Below, one piece after another: positions 46,253 to 57,731 of a stretch of DNA of 64,000 nt. The notes below the pieces were generated by a model. It did not search any database. It had not been told where the DNA came from and saw only the letters and a list, made by a program, of their open reading frames with translations. Both the position numbers and the translations under genes were made by a program. Location: contig NZ_SRHX01000003.1 in assembly GCF_004565475.1 (NCBI RefSeq), positions 1 to 64,000 on the forward strand, given 5' to 3'. The DNA is from Lonepinella koalarum (GTDB taxonomy: Bacteria > Pseudomonadota > Gammaproteobacteria > Enterobacterales > Pasteurellaceae). The stretch's first letter is position 1, and each line of letters opens with the position of its first letter.

Positions 46253-47710
46253 ATGAAATATTCAGCAAATACCACCGTACTTTCCAGTGCAGATGCTATT
46301 TTATTAGCTATTTTTGAGCAAGGCGAACTGTCAAATATTGCCAAACAATTTGATCATTGCGGTGAAATTAGTGCGCTGATTAAGTGTGGTGAAATCTCAG
46401 GAAAAATCGGACAGATCAGTTTATTACGCCAACATGGGCAACGTTTAATTTTAGTTGGTGCTGGCAAACAAGGCGAAATCAGTGAACGTGAATTTAAACA
46501 AATTGCACAAAAAGCGATTCAATTTGTTAAACAAACCGCCACTAAAACCTTGGTTAATGGGTTAACCGATGTAAAAATCAAAGAACGTGATTTATACTGG
46601 AATATCCGTTTTGCTCTCGAAATTTTTGCCGCAGAAGATTATATTTTTGATCAATTTAAAAGCAAGAAAAGCGACATTCAACACGTATTAAGTGAGATTA
46701 TTTTCCATACAGTTGATCCACAAGCAGAACAAGCCATTCAGCATGCTAACGCTATTGCTTTAGGCATCAAATTGGCTAAAGATGTGGCAAACTGTCCACC
46801 CAATGTTTGCACACCAAGCTATTTAAGTGAGCAAGCAAAAAACCTTGCAAAACGTACCGCACTTTTAACTACTACCGTGTTAGATGAAAAAGATATGGAA
46901 GAATTAGGCATGAACGCTTATTTAGCCGTTTCTCGTGGTTCACAGCATGAAGCCAAATTGAGCATTTTAGACTATAAAAATCATCCTAGCCCTAATGCTA
47001 AACCCATCGTGTTAGTGGGTAAGGGATTAACTTTTGATGCCGGTGGTCTTTCCCTTAAACCAGCCGCTGAGATGGATGAGATGAAATACGATATGTGTGG
47101 TGCTGCCAGTGTTTACGGCGTAATGAATGCGTTAGTGGAATTGCAATTACCATTAAATGTAATCGGTGTATTAGCTGGTTGTGAAAACCTACCTGACGGT
47201 AATGCTTATCGCCCTGGTGATATTCTGACTACCATGAATGGATTAACTGTAGAAGTGCTAAATACTGATGCAGAGGGACGTTTAGTGTTGTGTGATACCT
47301 TGACTTACGTTGAACGTTTTGATCCTGAATGTGTGATTGATATTGCGACCTTAACTGGTGCTTGTATGGTAGCGTTAGGTCAGCACAATAGTGGTTTGGT
47401 TTCAACCGATGATGATCTTTCTGCCCAATTATTACAAGCGTCACTACAAAGCCAAGATAAAGCATGGCGTTTGCCATTAAGTGAAGAATATCAAGAGCAG
47501 CTTAAATCAAATTTTGCCGATTTAGCCAATATTGGTGGACGTTTTGGCGGCGCTATTACTGCTGGTGCATTTTTAGCTAACTTTACTAAAAAATACCGTT
47601 GGGCGCATTTAGATATTGCTGGCACTGCATGGTTACAAGGGGCGAATAAAGGGGCTACTGGACGACCTGTTGGGCTGCTTACCCAGTTTTTGATTAATCA
47701 AGTACAATAA
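46253..47710 (+). CDS. pepA: Leucyl aminopeptidase PepA (family M17)
   Basis: The 485-aa protein has the M17 signature NTDAEGRL near residue 337 and the metal ligands in [16 protein letters not shown]. It removes N-terminal residues from peptides; in E. coli PepA also binds DNA in Xer recombination and carAB control. The start ATG 46253 has AGGAAA upstream. Divergent from lptF. Confidence 0.97.
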   Translation: MKYSANTTVLSSADAILLAIFEQGELSNIAKQFDHCGEISALIKCGEISGKIGQISLLRQHGQRLILVGAGKQGEISEREFKQIAQKAIQFVKQTATKTLVNGLTDVKIKERDLYWNIRFALEIFAAEDYIFDQFKSKKSDIQHVLSEIIFHTVDPQAEQAIQHANAIALGIKLAKDVANCPPNVCTPSYLSEQAKNLAKRTALLTTTVLDEKDMEELGMNAYLAVSRGSQHEAKLSILDYKNHPSPNAKPIVLVGKGLTFDAGGLSLKPAAEMDEMKYDMCGAASVYGVMNALVELQLPLNVIGVLAGCENLPDGNAYRPGDILTTMNGLTVEVLNTDAEGRLVLCDTLTYVERFDPECVIDIATLTGACMVALGQHNSGLVSTDDDLSAQLLQASLQSQDKAWRLPLSEEYQEQLKSNFADLANIGGRFGGAITAGAFLANFTKKYRWAHLDIAGTAWLQGANKGATGRPVGLLTQFLINQVQ

Positions 47711-47718
47711 TAAAACAT

Positions 47719-47745
47719 AAGGTGCGTTTATTCGCACCTTAATTT
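47719..47745. terminator. Bidirectional terminator between pepA and cmoB
   Basis: AAGGTGCG (47719-47726) pairs with CGCACCTT (47733-47740) around TTTATT, with an AT-rich tail on each side. It serves the convergent genes pepA and cmoB. Confidence 0.8.
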
Positions 47746-47749
47746 TATT

Positions 47750-48715
47750 TTATTTATTAGCAATAATCACCGCTCGTTTTGGTGCAGGATAGCCCTCAAT
47801 GGTTTTACTGTGATCTTCTGGATCTAAAAAATCAATCAGGCTTTCATTGTCTAACCAATCTGTTTTACGCTGTTCTTCCAATGTCGTCATGGCTTCATCT
47901 ACACAACGTACATGACAAAAACCTACTTTTTGTAACCAGTTAATCAAACAGGCAACAGAGGGGATAAAATACACATTTTTCATTTTGGCATAACGATCTG
48001 CTGGCACCAGTACGGTATTCACATCACCATCAATCACCAAGGTTTCTAGCACTAACTCGCCCCCTTTGCGGAGTTGATCTTTTAGTTGACTTAGATGATC
48101 TAACGGTGATTTGCGATGATATAACACGCCCATCGAAAACACCGTATCAAACACACCCAACGGTTGCATTTGTTCAATGCCTAAAGGAATTAAATTCGCT
48201 CGGCGGTCATTATTGAGAAGTTTACGAACTGCCTCAAATTGGCATAAAAATAATTCTGTCGGATCAATACCGACCACCATTTTCGCTCCTTCGCCCACCA
48301 TTCGCCACATATGATAACCACTGCCACAGCCCACATCTAAAATGGTGCGATCTTGCAATGCGCTCAAATGCGGTAATACCCGATCCCATTTAAAATCTGA
48401 CCGCCATTCACAATCAATATGTACACCATACAGATGATAAGGACCTTTTCGCCACGGCATAAGCTGTTTAAGGTGATAAACCAAACGCTGTTGTTCACCG
48501 TCCGATAACGGAAAATCTCGCGCCGATTTCACCGCGGTTTTTAAATCAATCTGATCAGCTGTTAAGTGCGGTAAAAAATCCACAATTTTTACCCATTTGG
48601 CATAATCACCATGGGTTTGTTTTTCCCATTGTTTGAGTTGCAAGGGCAAGGTTTCGAGCCACGCCGATAAATTAGTGGTGGCAATTTGTTGATAAAAAGG
48701 ACGAAAATCAATCAT
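47750..48715 (-). CDS. cmoB: tRNA U34 carboxymethyltransferase CmoB
   Basis: The ~321-aa protein has a Rossmann methyltransferase core with [12 protein letters not shown] and GIDPTELF, and [16 protein letters not shown]. CmoB uses carboxy-S-adenosylmethionine to make the cmo5U34 of tRNA. I start at ATG 48715 (MIDFRPFYQ), the family-typical N-terminus; an ATG three codons upstream is in frame. cmoA is not nearby. Confidence 0.94.
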   Translation of the reverse strand: MIDFRPFYQQIATTNLSAWLETLPLQLKQWEKQTHGDYAKWVKIVDFLPHLTADQIDLKTAVKSARDFPLSDGEQQRLVYHLKQLMPWRKGPYHLYGVHIDCEWRSDFKWDRVLPHLSALQDRTILDVGCGSGYHMWRMVGEGAKMVVGIDPTELFLCQFEAVRKLLNNDRRANLIPLGIEQMQPLGVFDTVFSMGVLYHRKSPLDHLSQLKDQLRKGGELVLETLVIDGDVNTVLVPADRYAKMKNVYFIPSVACLINWLQKVGFCHVRCVDEAMTTLEEQRKTDWLDNESLIDFLDPEDHSKTIEGYPAPKRAVIIANK

Positions 48716-48829
48716 AAAATTCATATAAATTTGAGAAAGGTCACATTTTACCTGATTTGTACTTGTATTTCTATTTCACTTTTCGCTATCCTAGACGATT
48801 ATTTTTTAAATTAGAGATATTGAAATTAA

Positions 48830-50305
48830 ATGAATTACGTTGAATTATTAGTCAATATCACGCCCAACGAGACCCGAATTGCCTTGATGGATTCGGGGAT
48901 TTTGAAAGAAGTGCATATTGAACGCCAAGCCAAGCGTGGTATTGTCGGGAATATTTATAAAGGTCGCGTGACACGTGTTTTACCCGGCATGCAATCCGCT
49001 TTTGTAGATATTGGCTTAGAAAAAGCGGCTTTTTTACATGCTTCCGATATTGTCTCTCATACCGAATGTGTGGATGAAAGTGAGCAAAAACAATTTGTGG
49101 TGAAAGATATCGCTCAATTAGTGCATGAAGGGCAAGATATTGTAGTTCAAGTGGTTAAAGATCCTATTAGCACCAAAGGGGCAAGGTTAACCACAGATAT
49201 TACTTTACCCTCTCGCTATTTAGTCTTTATGCCAGAAAATAGTCATGTGGGCGTGTCACAACGGATTGAAAGCGAAGAAGAAAGAGCGAGATTAAAAGCC
49301 CTGACTGAACCCTATTGCGATGAACTTGGCGGTTTTATTGTGCGTACTGCCGCGGAAGGGGTGAGCGAAGAAGAATTAAAACAAGATGCGGATTTTTTAA
49401 AACGTGTCTGGCGAAAAGTGATGGAGCGCCGAGCTAAATATAAAACTAAATCTGAGATCTATGGTGAACTCGCACTGACACAAAGAGTATTACGTGATTT
49501 TATTGGTCAGGGCATTGAGAAAATTCGTATTGATTCAAAATTATGCTTTGCGGAAGTGAAAGAATTTACCGAAGAATTTATGCCTGAACTCACCGATAAA
49601 TTAGTGCTATATTCTGGTGATCAGCCGCTATTTGATGTGTATGGGGTGGAAAGTGCCATTAATATCGCATTAAATAAACGGGTTAATTTAAAATCTGGCG
49701 GCTATTTAATTATTGAGCAAACCGAAGCCATGACCACCATTGATATTAATACAGGAGCATTTGTCGGTCATCGCAATTTGGAAGAAACCATTTTTAACAC
49801 CAATATTGAAGCTACTCAAGCTATTGCGCAACAGCTACAATTACGTAATTTAGGTGGTATCATTATTATTGATTTTATTGATATGCAGACCGAAGATCAC
49901 CGTCAACGAGTCTTACAATCTTTGCAGGAAGCGTTAAGTAAAGATCCAGTGAAAACTAACGTCAATGGTTTTACTCAACTGGGCTTAGTGGAAATGACCC
50001 GCAAGCGTACGCGTGAGAGCTTAGAACATATTTTGTGTGACGATTGTACAGCTTGCCAAGGTCGAGGACATACCAAAACCGTGGAAACTGTATGTTATGA
50101 AATTATGCGTGAAGTGATTCGAGTACATCATTTATTTTCCAGTGAACAATTTACCATTTATGCCTCTCCAGCAGTGGCGGATTATTTGATTAAAGAAGAA
50201 AGTCATGGCTTGCTGGCGGAAGTGGAGATGTTTATTGGCAAGCAGGTTCAAGTTAAGCAGGAAGTGTTTTATACACAGGAACAGTTTGATGTGGTGGTGA
50301 TGTAA
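48830..50305 (+). CDS. rng: Ribonuclease G
   Basis: The 491-aa protein has an S1 domain near residue 35-110 (GNIYKGRVTRVLPGMQSAFVDIG), the RNase E/G catalytic region (TIDINTGAFVG, IIIDFIDM), and the zinc-link cysteines CDDCTACQGRG. It processes the 16S rRNA 5' end and decays mRNA. Its size suits RNase G, lacking the long C-terminal scaffold of RNase E. It is followed directly by a long repeat. Confidence 0.96.
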   Translation: MNYVELLVNITPNETRIALMDSGILKEVHIERQAKRGIVGNIYKGRVTRVLPGMQSAFVDIGLEKAAFLHASDIVSHTECVDESEQKQFVVKDIAQLVHEGQDIVVQVVKDPISTKGARLTTDITLPSRYLVFMPENSHVGVSQRIESEEERARLKALTEPYCDELGGFIVRTAAEGVSEEELKQDADFLKRVWRKVMERRAKYKTKSEIYGELALTQRVLRDFIGQGIEKIRIDSKLCFAEVKEFTEEFMPELTDKLVLYSGDQPLFDVYGVESAINIALNKRVNLKSGGYLIIEQTEAMTTIDINTGAFVGHRNLEETIFNTNIEATQAIAQQLQLRNLGGIIIIDFIDMQTEDHRQRVLQSLQEALSKDPVKTNVNGFTQLGLVEMTRKRTRESLEHILCDDCTACQGRGHTKTVETVCYEIMREVIRVHHLFSSEQFTIYASPAVADYLIKEESHGLLAEVEMFIGKQVQVKQEVFYTQEQFDVVVM

Positions 50306-50909
50306 GTGGGATTTCGCCCACAGGGCGACTTACTTTTTCTTTGCTTGTGCAAATAAAAAGTAAGCAAAAAGAAACACACCCCAACTTTGCCTTGTTTCCT
50401 GAAAATCCTTTAATTTGCTTAACGGAAAATGGCTGAACTCGCTACGCTCAGACAGATGCCACTTTCCTACAAATTAAAGCATTTTCAGTCGGTAAACATG
50501 GGGACTCCGAGCCAAAAATAAAAATAGATTTGACGAAATAAAATTTGTAGGGGCGTATTGCATACGCCCATAAATGCGGAATATTTATATTTTTAGGGGA
50601 AAAAATCGAACATTAGGGCGTATGCAATACGCCCCTACATTCTTGTTCCCCGTCTGAACCGCCTGAGCGTTTTGGTATTTTTAGCTAAATTTTGCTTGTC
50701 TGAGCGAAGCGAGTTCAAAATTTAGCGTTAAGAAAATACCAAATAAGCGAAGAAAAGCGGTGAAGTCGGGGTGTGCTTTTCTTTGCCTACTTTCTTTTGC
50801 ACAAGCACAAAATTCGTAGAATTTTGAACGTTGGCTTTGCCAACGGCACGAAGTGCGAGCGTAGCGAGTAAAAGAAAGTATGGTCGCCATCGGCGAAACC
50901 CGATCTAAC
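50306..50909. repeat. Left arm of a ~600-bp inverted repeat flanking tldD
   Basis: This non-coding stretch is the reverse complement of 52457-53056. The inner ~410 bp (about 50500-50909) is nearly identical; the outer ~190 bp has diverged. It contains an inverted-repeat element (arms 50546-50570 and 50615-50639) and many hairpins: nested ones at 50401-50486 and 50671-50743, and minihairpins at 50808-50826 (GTA loop), 50829-50845 and 50846-50856 (GAA loop). It has no believable gene. Confidence 0.9.
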
Positions 50910-50966
50910 ACAAACAACAAAATTTATGTTAAAATCACCGCACTTTTTTATTAACCAAAAACAATT

Positions 50967-52415
50967 ATGCTAAGACAAGTTCAACAATCCCTACTCACTC
51001 AAAGCAACCTATCCCTACCTGATCTGCAAAACATCTTCGACATCATGTCGCATCGCCAAATCGACTATGCTGATCTCTATTTCCAACTTAGCCAAGATGA
51101 AAGTTGGGTGTTAGAAGATAGCATTATCAAAGAGGGCGGTTTTTATATTGATCGTGGTGTGGGCGTACGTGCAGTCAGTGGTGAAAAAACGGGGTTTGCC
51201 TATTCTGACCAGATTAATTTAGCCAATTTACAGCAATGTGCGAATGCGGTAAAAGGTATTGCACTACCTAATCAGGGCAATATTATCAAGCCGTTACGTT
51301 TTAATGAAGTGAACGCTATTGCACGTTATGCGGCGATTAATCCTTTAAACACCTTAAGCAAAGAACAGAAAATTGAATTATTGCATTTGGTGGATCGTAC
51401 TGCACGAGCAGAAAGCCCCTATGTGACTAAAGTCACAGCAAATCTCACCGCACTTTATGAAGAAATGTTAGTAGTTGCCACTGACGGCACCTTGGCAGCC
51501 GATATTCGCCCATTAATTCGCTTGTCCATTTCCGTTATGGTAGAAAAAGACGGTAAACGTGAACGTGGTAGTGCTGGTGTGGGGGCAAGAGTGGGCTTAG
51601 ACTGGTTTTTTGAATCCTATTTAGGTGAACAGAAAGCCGTTTATTTTGCTAAAGAAGCCGTTCGCCAAGCCTTAGTCAATGTGAATGCAGTATCTGCTCC
51701 GTCTGGTTTAATGCCTGTCATTTTGGGTGCGGGTTGGCCTGGGGTCCTATTACATGAAGCAGTTGGTCATGGTTTAGAGGGGGACTTCAACCGTAAAGAA
51801 AGTTCATTATTTACCGGCAAAATCGGTGAGTTAGTCACTTCCCCTTTATGTACGATTGTAGATGACGGCACGTTACAAAATCGCCGTGGCTCCATAACCG
51901 TGGACGATGAGGGAGTGCCAAGTCAATGTAATGTATTGATTAAAGACGGTATTTTGCAAGGCTATATGCAAGACAAAATGAATGCTCGTTTAATGGGTGT
52001 TGCCCCGACTGGCAACGGTCGCCGTGAAAGCTATGCACATTTGCCAATGCCACGCATGACGAATACTTATATGTTGGCAGGTTCAAGTAAATTTGATGAT
52101 TTGATCGCCAGTGTCGATCAGGGTATTTTTGCACCGCACTTTGGTGGCGGTCAGGTGGATATTACGTCGGGTAAATTTACCTTCTCCATGTCGGAAGCCT
52201 ATTTAATTGAAAAAGGCAAAATCACTAAGCCAATTAAAGGGGCAACGATGATCGGCAATGGGATTGAAGTCATGCAACAGGTGTCTATGGTGGCGGATAA
52301 TTTAGAAATCGATCACGGTATTGGGGTGTGTGGCAAGGACGGACAAAGTGTACCAGTGGGGGTAGGGCAACCAGCTTGTAAGATTGAGAGAATTACGGTT
52401 GGGGGAACAAATTAG
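50967..52415 (+). CDS. tldD: Metalloprotease TldD
   Basis: The 482-aa protein has the zinc-binding [12 protein letters not shown] near residue 265 (H-E-x3-H) and [20 protein letters not shown] near the end. With TldE/PmbA it forms a protease that matures microcin B17 and degrades the CcdA antitoxin in E. coli. The partner gene is not in the window. The start ATG 50967 follows a DNA uptake sequence. The gene with its promoter region lies between two long inverted repeats. Confidence 0.95.
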   Translation: MLRQVQQSLLTQSNLSLPDLQNIFDIMSHRQIDYADLYFQLSQDESWVLEDSIIKEGGFYIDRGVGVRAVSGEKTGFAYSDQINLANLQQCANAVKGIALPNQGNIIKPLRFNEVNAIARYAAINPLNTLSKEQKIELLHLVDRTARAESPYVTKVTANLTALYEEMLVVATDGTLAADIRPLIRLSISVMVEKDGKRERGSAGVGARVGLDWFFESYLGEQKAVYFAKEAVRQALVNVNAVSAPSGLMPVILGAGWPGVLLHEAVGHGLEGDFNRKESSLFTGKIGELVTSPLCTIVDDGTLQNRRGSITVDDEGVPSQCNVLIKDGILQGYMQDKMNARLMGVAPTGNGRRESYAHLPMPRMTNTYMLAGSSKFDDLIASVDQGIFAPHFGGGQVDITSGKFTFSMSEAYLIEKGKITKPIKGATMIGNGIEVMQQVSMVADNLEIDHGIGVCGKDGQSVPVGVGQPACKIERITVGGTN

Positions 52416-52456
52416 ATTTTTATTTAATTTGTCTTTTACTTAACCTTTTGTTTGTG

Positions 52457-53056
52457 GTTAGATCGGGTTTCGCCGATGGCGACCATACTTTCTTTTACTC
52501 GCTACGCTCGCACTTCGTGCCGTTGGCAAAGCCAACGTTCAAAATTCTACGAATTTTGTGCTTGTGCAAAAGAAAGTAGGCAAAGAAAAGCACACCCCGA
52601 CTTCACCGCTTTTCTTCGCTTATTTGGTATTTTCTTAACGCTAAATTTTGAACTCGCTTCGCTCAGACAAGCAAAATTTAGCTAAAAATACCAAAACGCT
52701 CAGGCGGTTCAGACGGGGAACAAGAATGTAGGGGCGTATTGCATACGCCCTAATGTTCGATTTTTTCCCCTAAAAATATAAATATTCCGCATTTATGGGC
52801 GTATGCAATACGCCCCTACAAATTTTATTTCGTCAAATCTATTTTTATTTTTGGCTCGGGGTCCCCATGTTTGCCGTCTGAAAATGATTAAATTTGTAGG
52901 AAAAGTTGTGCTGTTTGAGCGAAGCGAGTTGACAACTTTTCCGTTAAGCAAATTTAATTATTTTCAGGAAACAAGGCAAAGTTGGGGTGTGCTTTCTTTT
53001 GCTTACTTTTTCTTTGCACAAGCAAAGAAAAAGTAAGTCGCCATCGGCGAAACCGA
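52457..53056. repeat. Right arm of the inverted repeat flanking tldD
   Basis: Reverse complement of 50306-50909, starting at GTTAGATCGGG 42 nt after the tldD stop. It contains an inverted-repeat element copy (arms 52727-52751 and 52796-52820), a nested hairpin at 52880-52965 and a long stem at about 53001-53036 (CTTACTTTTTCTTTG with its complement). A Neisseria-type uptake word GCCGTCTGAA is at 52873-52882. No gene. Confidence 0.9.
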
Positions 53057-53134
53057 CTTCAATTAAAAAACTGAATTTTTATTCAAAATCATTGCATAAA
53101 AAATCAAATCCTTTTATCCTATCTAAAAAAATAG

Positions 53135-54349
<1,215 letters not shown>

Positions 54350-54358
54350 GATAAAAAG

Positions 54359-54393
54359 TAAAAAAGCGTTAACCTTGTGATTAACGCTTTTTT
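54359..54393. terminator. Bidirectional terminator between argD and tRNA-fMet
   Basis: AAAAAAGCGTTAA is followed by a short loop and its complement TTAACGCTTTTTT, giving A- and T-runs on both sides. Suitable for argD (plus) and the tRNA (minus). Confidence 0.9.
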
Positions 54394-54398
54394 GAATT

Positions 54399-54475
<77 letters not shown>

Positions 54476-54650
54476 TCTGATGTGGTGTAATATACACTGA
54501 AAAATCATGAATGCAAGAAAAAAGATGTAAAATCAATTCGTTTGCCTTAAAAAACAACAAAAAGCATAAAAAATACTAGGGTATATGTCTAAATTTTGAT
54601 AGGATATTTCCCTTCATTTTCGGATTGATTTATTTTAGGATTTTTAGCAA

Positions 54651-55757
54651 ATGATTCCCAAAAACATGACATACAAAGTAGCAGTTTTAGCCCTTTCTGC
54701 TTTACTTATCGCTTGTTCATCTAACAACAAGCAGCCCGCCAAAATAAAAGCCAATGTCGGCAATACAGAAATGCAAAAATTAGGGGCAAAATACAATGGG
54801 AGAGTCTATACACCGGAAGTGTTTACTACAGTTTCTAGAGTAGATAACAACAGCCCAATCGTGAATCCCAAAAACTTTATCTACCAATTAAATAACGTAC
54901 GTCACTATTCTAGCGGTATTACTAATCGCTTTGCTAGCAATTACAGCAAAATCCAACAATGGGTCAATGCTGGCGCCAAAGTCAGTGATTTGGCAAGATA
55001 CGGTATTTATCCACAAGTCATGGCAGGGGCAGATAATTATCAAAATGTATTAATGACCGGTTATTACTCCCCGGTTATTCATGCTCGTCGCACACCACAG
55101 GGTAGATATACTCAACCAATTTATGCTATGCCTAGCCAAAAACGTTTTACCCGATCTCAAATTTATGCAGGAGCATTAGCGGGTAAAGGCTTAGAATTAG
55201 CTTATAGTGATTCGATGTTAGATAATTTTTTACTTGGAGTGCAAGGCAGTGGCTATGTAGATTTCGGTGATGGTCGCTTAAGTTACTTAGCTTATGCCGG
55301 TCAAAATGGCTTTCAATACACTTCCGTAGGACGTTTATTAGTGGAGGATGGCGAAATTCCAAAGGAAAAAATGTCCGTCCAAGCGATTCGTGAATGGGGA
55401 CAACGTAATCCATCTCGCATACAAGGCTTGTTAGAGCGTAATCAGTCTTATGTATTCTTTAAAAATGATCCAACCGGTCAAGTCAAAGGTTCCGCCGGTG
55501 TGCCATTAGTTCCTATGGCATCGGTCGCATCCGATCGTCGAATCGTGCCATCTGGTACGGTATTATTAGTCGAGGTACCACAAATTGATAATAACGGTAA
55601 CTGGACGGGACAGCATCAATTACATCTTATGGTTGCCTTAGATGTAGGCGGAGCAGTGAAAGGTCAGCATTTTGATTTGTATCGTGGCATCGGTGATCAA
55701 GCCGGGCATATTTCTGGTTTATCAAAACATTATGGACGTGTTTGGGTACTACGTTAA
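54651..55757 (+). CDS. mltA: Membrane-bound lytic murein transglycosylase A (lipoprotein)
   Basis: The 368-aa lipoprotein has lipobox LIAC, a middle domain with LMTGYYSPVIHARR and the catalytic-region QGSGYVDFGDGR, and the C-terminal 3D-type segment VALDVGGAVKGQHFDLYRG with its essential aspartate. It cuts peptidoglycan glycan strands at the inner face of the outer membrane. The first ATG (54651) is used; a second six codons in is possible. Confidence 0.93.
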   Translation: MIPKNMTYKVAVLALSALLIACSSNNKQPAKIKANVGNTEMQKLGAKYNGRVYTPEVFTTVSRVDNNSPIVNPKNFIYQLNNVRHYSSGITNRFASNYSKIQQWVNAGAKVSDLARYGIYPQVMAGADNYQNVLMTGYYSPVIHARRTPQGRYTQPIYAMPSQKRFTRSQIYAGALAGKGLELAYSDSMLDNFLLGVQGSGYVDFGDGRLSYLAYAGQNGFQYTSVGRLLVEDGEIPKEKMSVQAIREWGQRNPSRIQGLLERNQSYVFFKNDPTGQVKGSAGVPLVPMASVASDRRIVPSGTVLLVEVPQIDNNGNWTGQHQLHLMVALDVGGAVKGQHFDLYRGIGDQAGHISGLSKHYGRVWVLR

Positions 55758-55787
55758 TCAGAACGTTAATCCAAACCTAATGTAAAT

Positions 55788-56555
55788 ATGATAGAACGAA
55801 TTGATAATTTTGAGCAACGCTTCGGTGGTATCGGACGATTATATACTCTAGCGGGTCTGGCTCGCTTGAGACAAGCCCATATTTGTGTTATCGGCATTGG
55901 TGGCGTAGGTTCTTGGGCTGTGGAAGCCCTTGCTCGTTGCGGTATTGGGAAAATTACCATGATTGATATGGACGATATTTGCGTAACCAATATCAATCGC
56001 CAAATTCACGCCCTAACAGGTAATGTGGGTAAGCTCAAAACCGAAGTTATGGCTGAACGTATTGGATTAATCAATCCTGAATGTCATGTACAAATTATTG
56101 ATGACTTTCTTTCTAACGAAAATTTAGCTAACTATATCACGACAGACTATGATTATGTGATTGATGCAATTGATAGTGTAAAAACTAAATCAGCTTTAAT
56201 TGCCTATTGCAAACGTAATAAAATCAAACTGATAACTATAGGTGGAGCTGGCGGACAAACCGATCCGACACAAATTCAAATTACGGATTTAAGTAAAACA
56301 ATCCAAGATCCACTGTTATCTAAAGTCCGCTCTACGCTACGCAGAGAGTACCATTTTAGCCAAAATCCTAAACGGAAATTTGGTATTGATGCGGTTTTCT
56401 CGACGCAGCCATTAATTTTCCCACAAGTGACAGAAAATTGTGAAATTTCTGCAAGTATGAATTGTGCCAATGGTTTTGGTGCAGCGACGATGATCACCGC
56501 TACGTTCGGCTTTTTTGCTGTTTCTCGAGTAATTGATAAATTACTTAAAGCATAG
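55788..56555 (+). CDS. tcdA: tRNA threonylcarbamoyladenosine dehydratase TcdA
   Basis: The 255-aa E1-like (ThiF-fold) protein has the ATP-binding GIGGVGSWAVEALAR near residue 37 and the family pattern MIDMDDICVTNINRQ. TcdA cyclises t6A37 of tRNA to ct6A. It lies 30 nt after mltA, as in several gammaproteobacteria where mltA and tcdA are neighbours. Confidence 0.93.
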   Translation: MIERIDNFEQRFGGIGRLYTLAGLARLRQAHICVIGIGGVGSWAVEALARCGIGKITMIDMDDICVTNINRQIHALTGNVGKLKTEVMAERIGLINPECHVQIIDDFLSNENLANYITTDYDYVIDAIDSVKTKSALIAYCKRNKIKLITIGGAGGQTDPTQIQITDLSKTIQDPLLSKVRSTLRREYHFSQNPKRKFGIDAVFSTQPLIFPQVTENCEISASMNCANGFGAATMITATFGFFAVSRVIDKLLKA

Positions 56556-56660
56556 TTACCCTAACATAAAACTTATTTTATCATAAAAAAAAAGATAGCT
56601 TTTTTCCTAAAATAGGCGTAATCTATCCGCACTTTTTACATTTCAAGTAAGGAAAAAATA

Positions 56661-57632
56661 ATGTCTAAATTAACTAAAACAGCTATTGCTAGTGCTATTT
56701 TAGCCACTGCTTTTGCCGCTCAAGCGGATATTGTGACTTCAGTCAAACCCTTAGGTTTTATTGCCTCCTCTATTGCCGATGGTGTGCTTGATACTCAAAT
56801 TATTGTACCCGCAGGTGCCTCACCACACGATTACAACCTAAAACCAACAGATGTGCAAAAAATTAAATCTGCAGATTTAGTCTTATGGATCGGCAAAGAT
56901 GTGGATAGTTTTTTAACAAAAACGATCGCTCAAGCAGATCAGAAAAAATTGATTACGATTGCTGAAATTGATGGTGTTACCGCATTATTAGAAAAATCAG
57001 AACATCACCATCATCATGATGACGGCGACGATGATGATGATCACGACCATGATCACGCCGACCACGATCATGACCATGAACACGAAGGACATCACCATGA
57101 AGTGGATGAAAACGGTTTAACTGTCAACTGGCACGTATGGTATTCACCACAAATTAGTCAATTAGTGGCAAATCAGCTAGCTCAAAAATTAACCGAACAA
57201 TTCCCAGCGAAAAAAGATCTGATTGCTGAAAATTTAGCGAATTTTAACCGCACTTTACAAGAGAAAAATACTCAAATTACTCAACAAGTAAGCACATTTA
57301 AAGATAAAGGGTTCTATGTATTCCATGATGCTTATGGCTATTTTAATAATACCTATGGTTTAAAACAAACTGGAGCATTTACCATTAATCCTTTAGTTGC
57401 ACCGGGAGCAAAAACCATTGCGAAAATTAAAGAAGAAATTGAAGAACACAAAGTAAATTGCTTATTCGCCGAACCACAATTCACCCCAAAAGTGATCGAT
57501 ACCTTAGCAAAAAGCACCGGTGTTAAGGTAGGTCGTTTAGATCCGATGGGCGACAGTATTAAATTAGGCAAAAATGCTTACAGTCAATTCTTGCAATTTA
57601 CAGCAGATAGTTATGCGAGTTGTTTGAAATAA
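56661..57632 (+). CDS. znuA: Zinc ABC transporter periplasmic binding protein ZnuA
   Basis: The 323-aa protein has a signal peptide (cleavage near AAQA-D) and the cluster A-1 fold: PHDYNLKPTD with a zinc-ligand His, a His/Asp-rich loop (about residues 115-148), HVWYSP and FHDAYGYF with the other His ligands. It supplies ZnuBC, whose genes are not adjacent. The His/Asp loop is long, over 30 residues. I see no clear Zur box in the 105-nt upstream region. Confidence 0.93.
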   Translation: MSKLTKTAIASAILATAFAAQADIVTSVKPLGFIASSIADGVLDTQIIVPAGASPHDYNLKPTDVQKIKSADLVLWIGKDVDSFLTKTIAQADQKKLITIAEIDGVTALLEKSEHHHHHDDGDDDDDHDHDHADHDHDHEHEGHHHEVDENGLTVNWHVWYSPQISQLVANQLAQKLTEQFPAKKDLIAENLANFNRTLQEKNTQITQQVSTFKDKGFYVFHDAYGYFNNTYGLKQTGAFTINPLVAPGAKTIAKIKEEIEEHKVNCLFAEPQFTPKVIDTLAKSTGVKVGRLDPMGDSIKLGKNAYSQFLQFTADSYASCLK

Positions 57633-57652
57633 TGTAGCCACAAATAAAATCG

Positions 57653-57686
57653 AAAAAGTGCGGTGAAAACAACCGCACTTTTTTGT
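57653..57686 (+). terminator. Terminator of znuA formed by paired uptake sequences
   Basis: AAAAAGTGCGGT (57653-57664) pairs with ACCGCACTTTTT (57672-57683), loop of 7 nt, followed by TTG. A standard double-uptake-sequence terminator. Confidence 0.92.
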
Positions 57687-57731
57687 TTAATGCTATAATC
57701 TCACCATTCCCAATCTGTTTAGAGAATATCC

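Noticed and set aside
50681..50920. ORF of ~79 aa in the left tldD repeat, with a near-identical 77-aa ORF at 52452-52685
   Set aside because: Both come from the non-coding inverted repeat and are made of hairpin sequence; identity is explained by the duplication, and there is no ribosome site.
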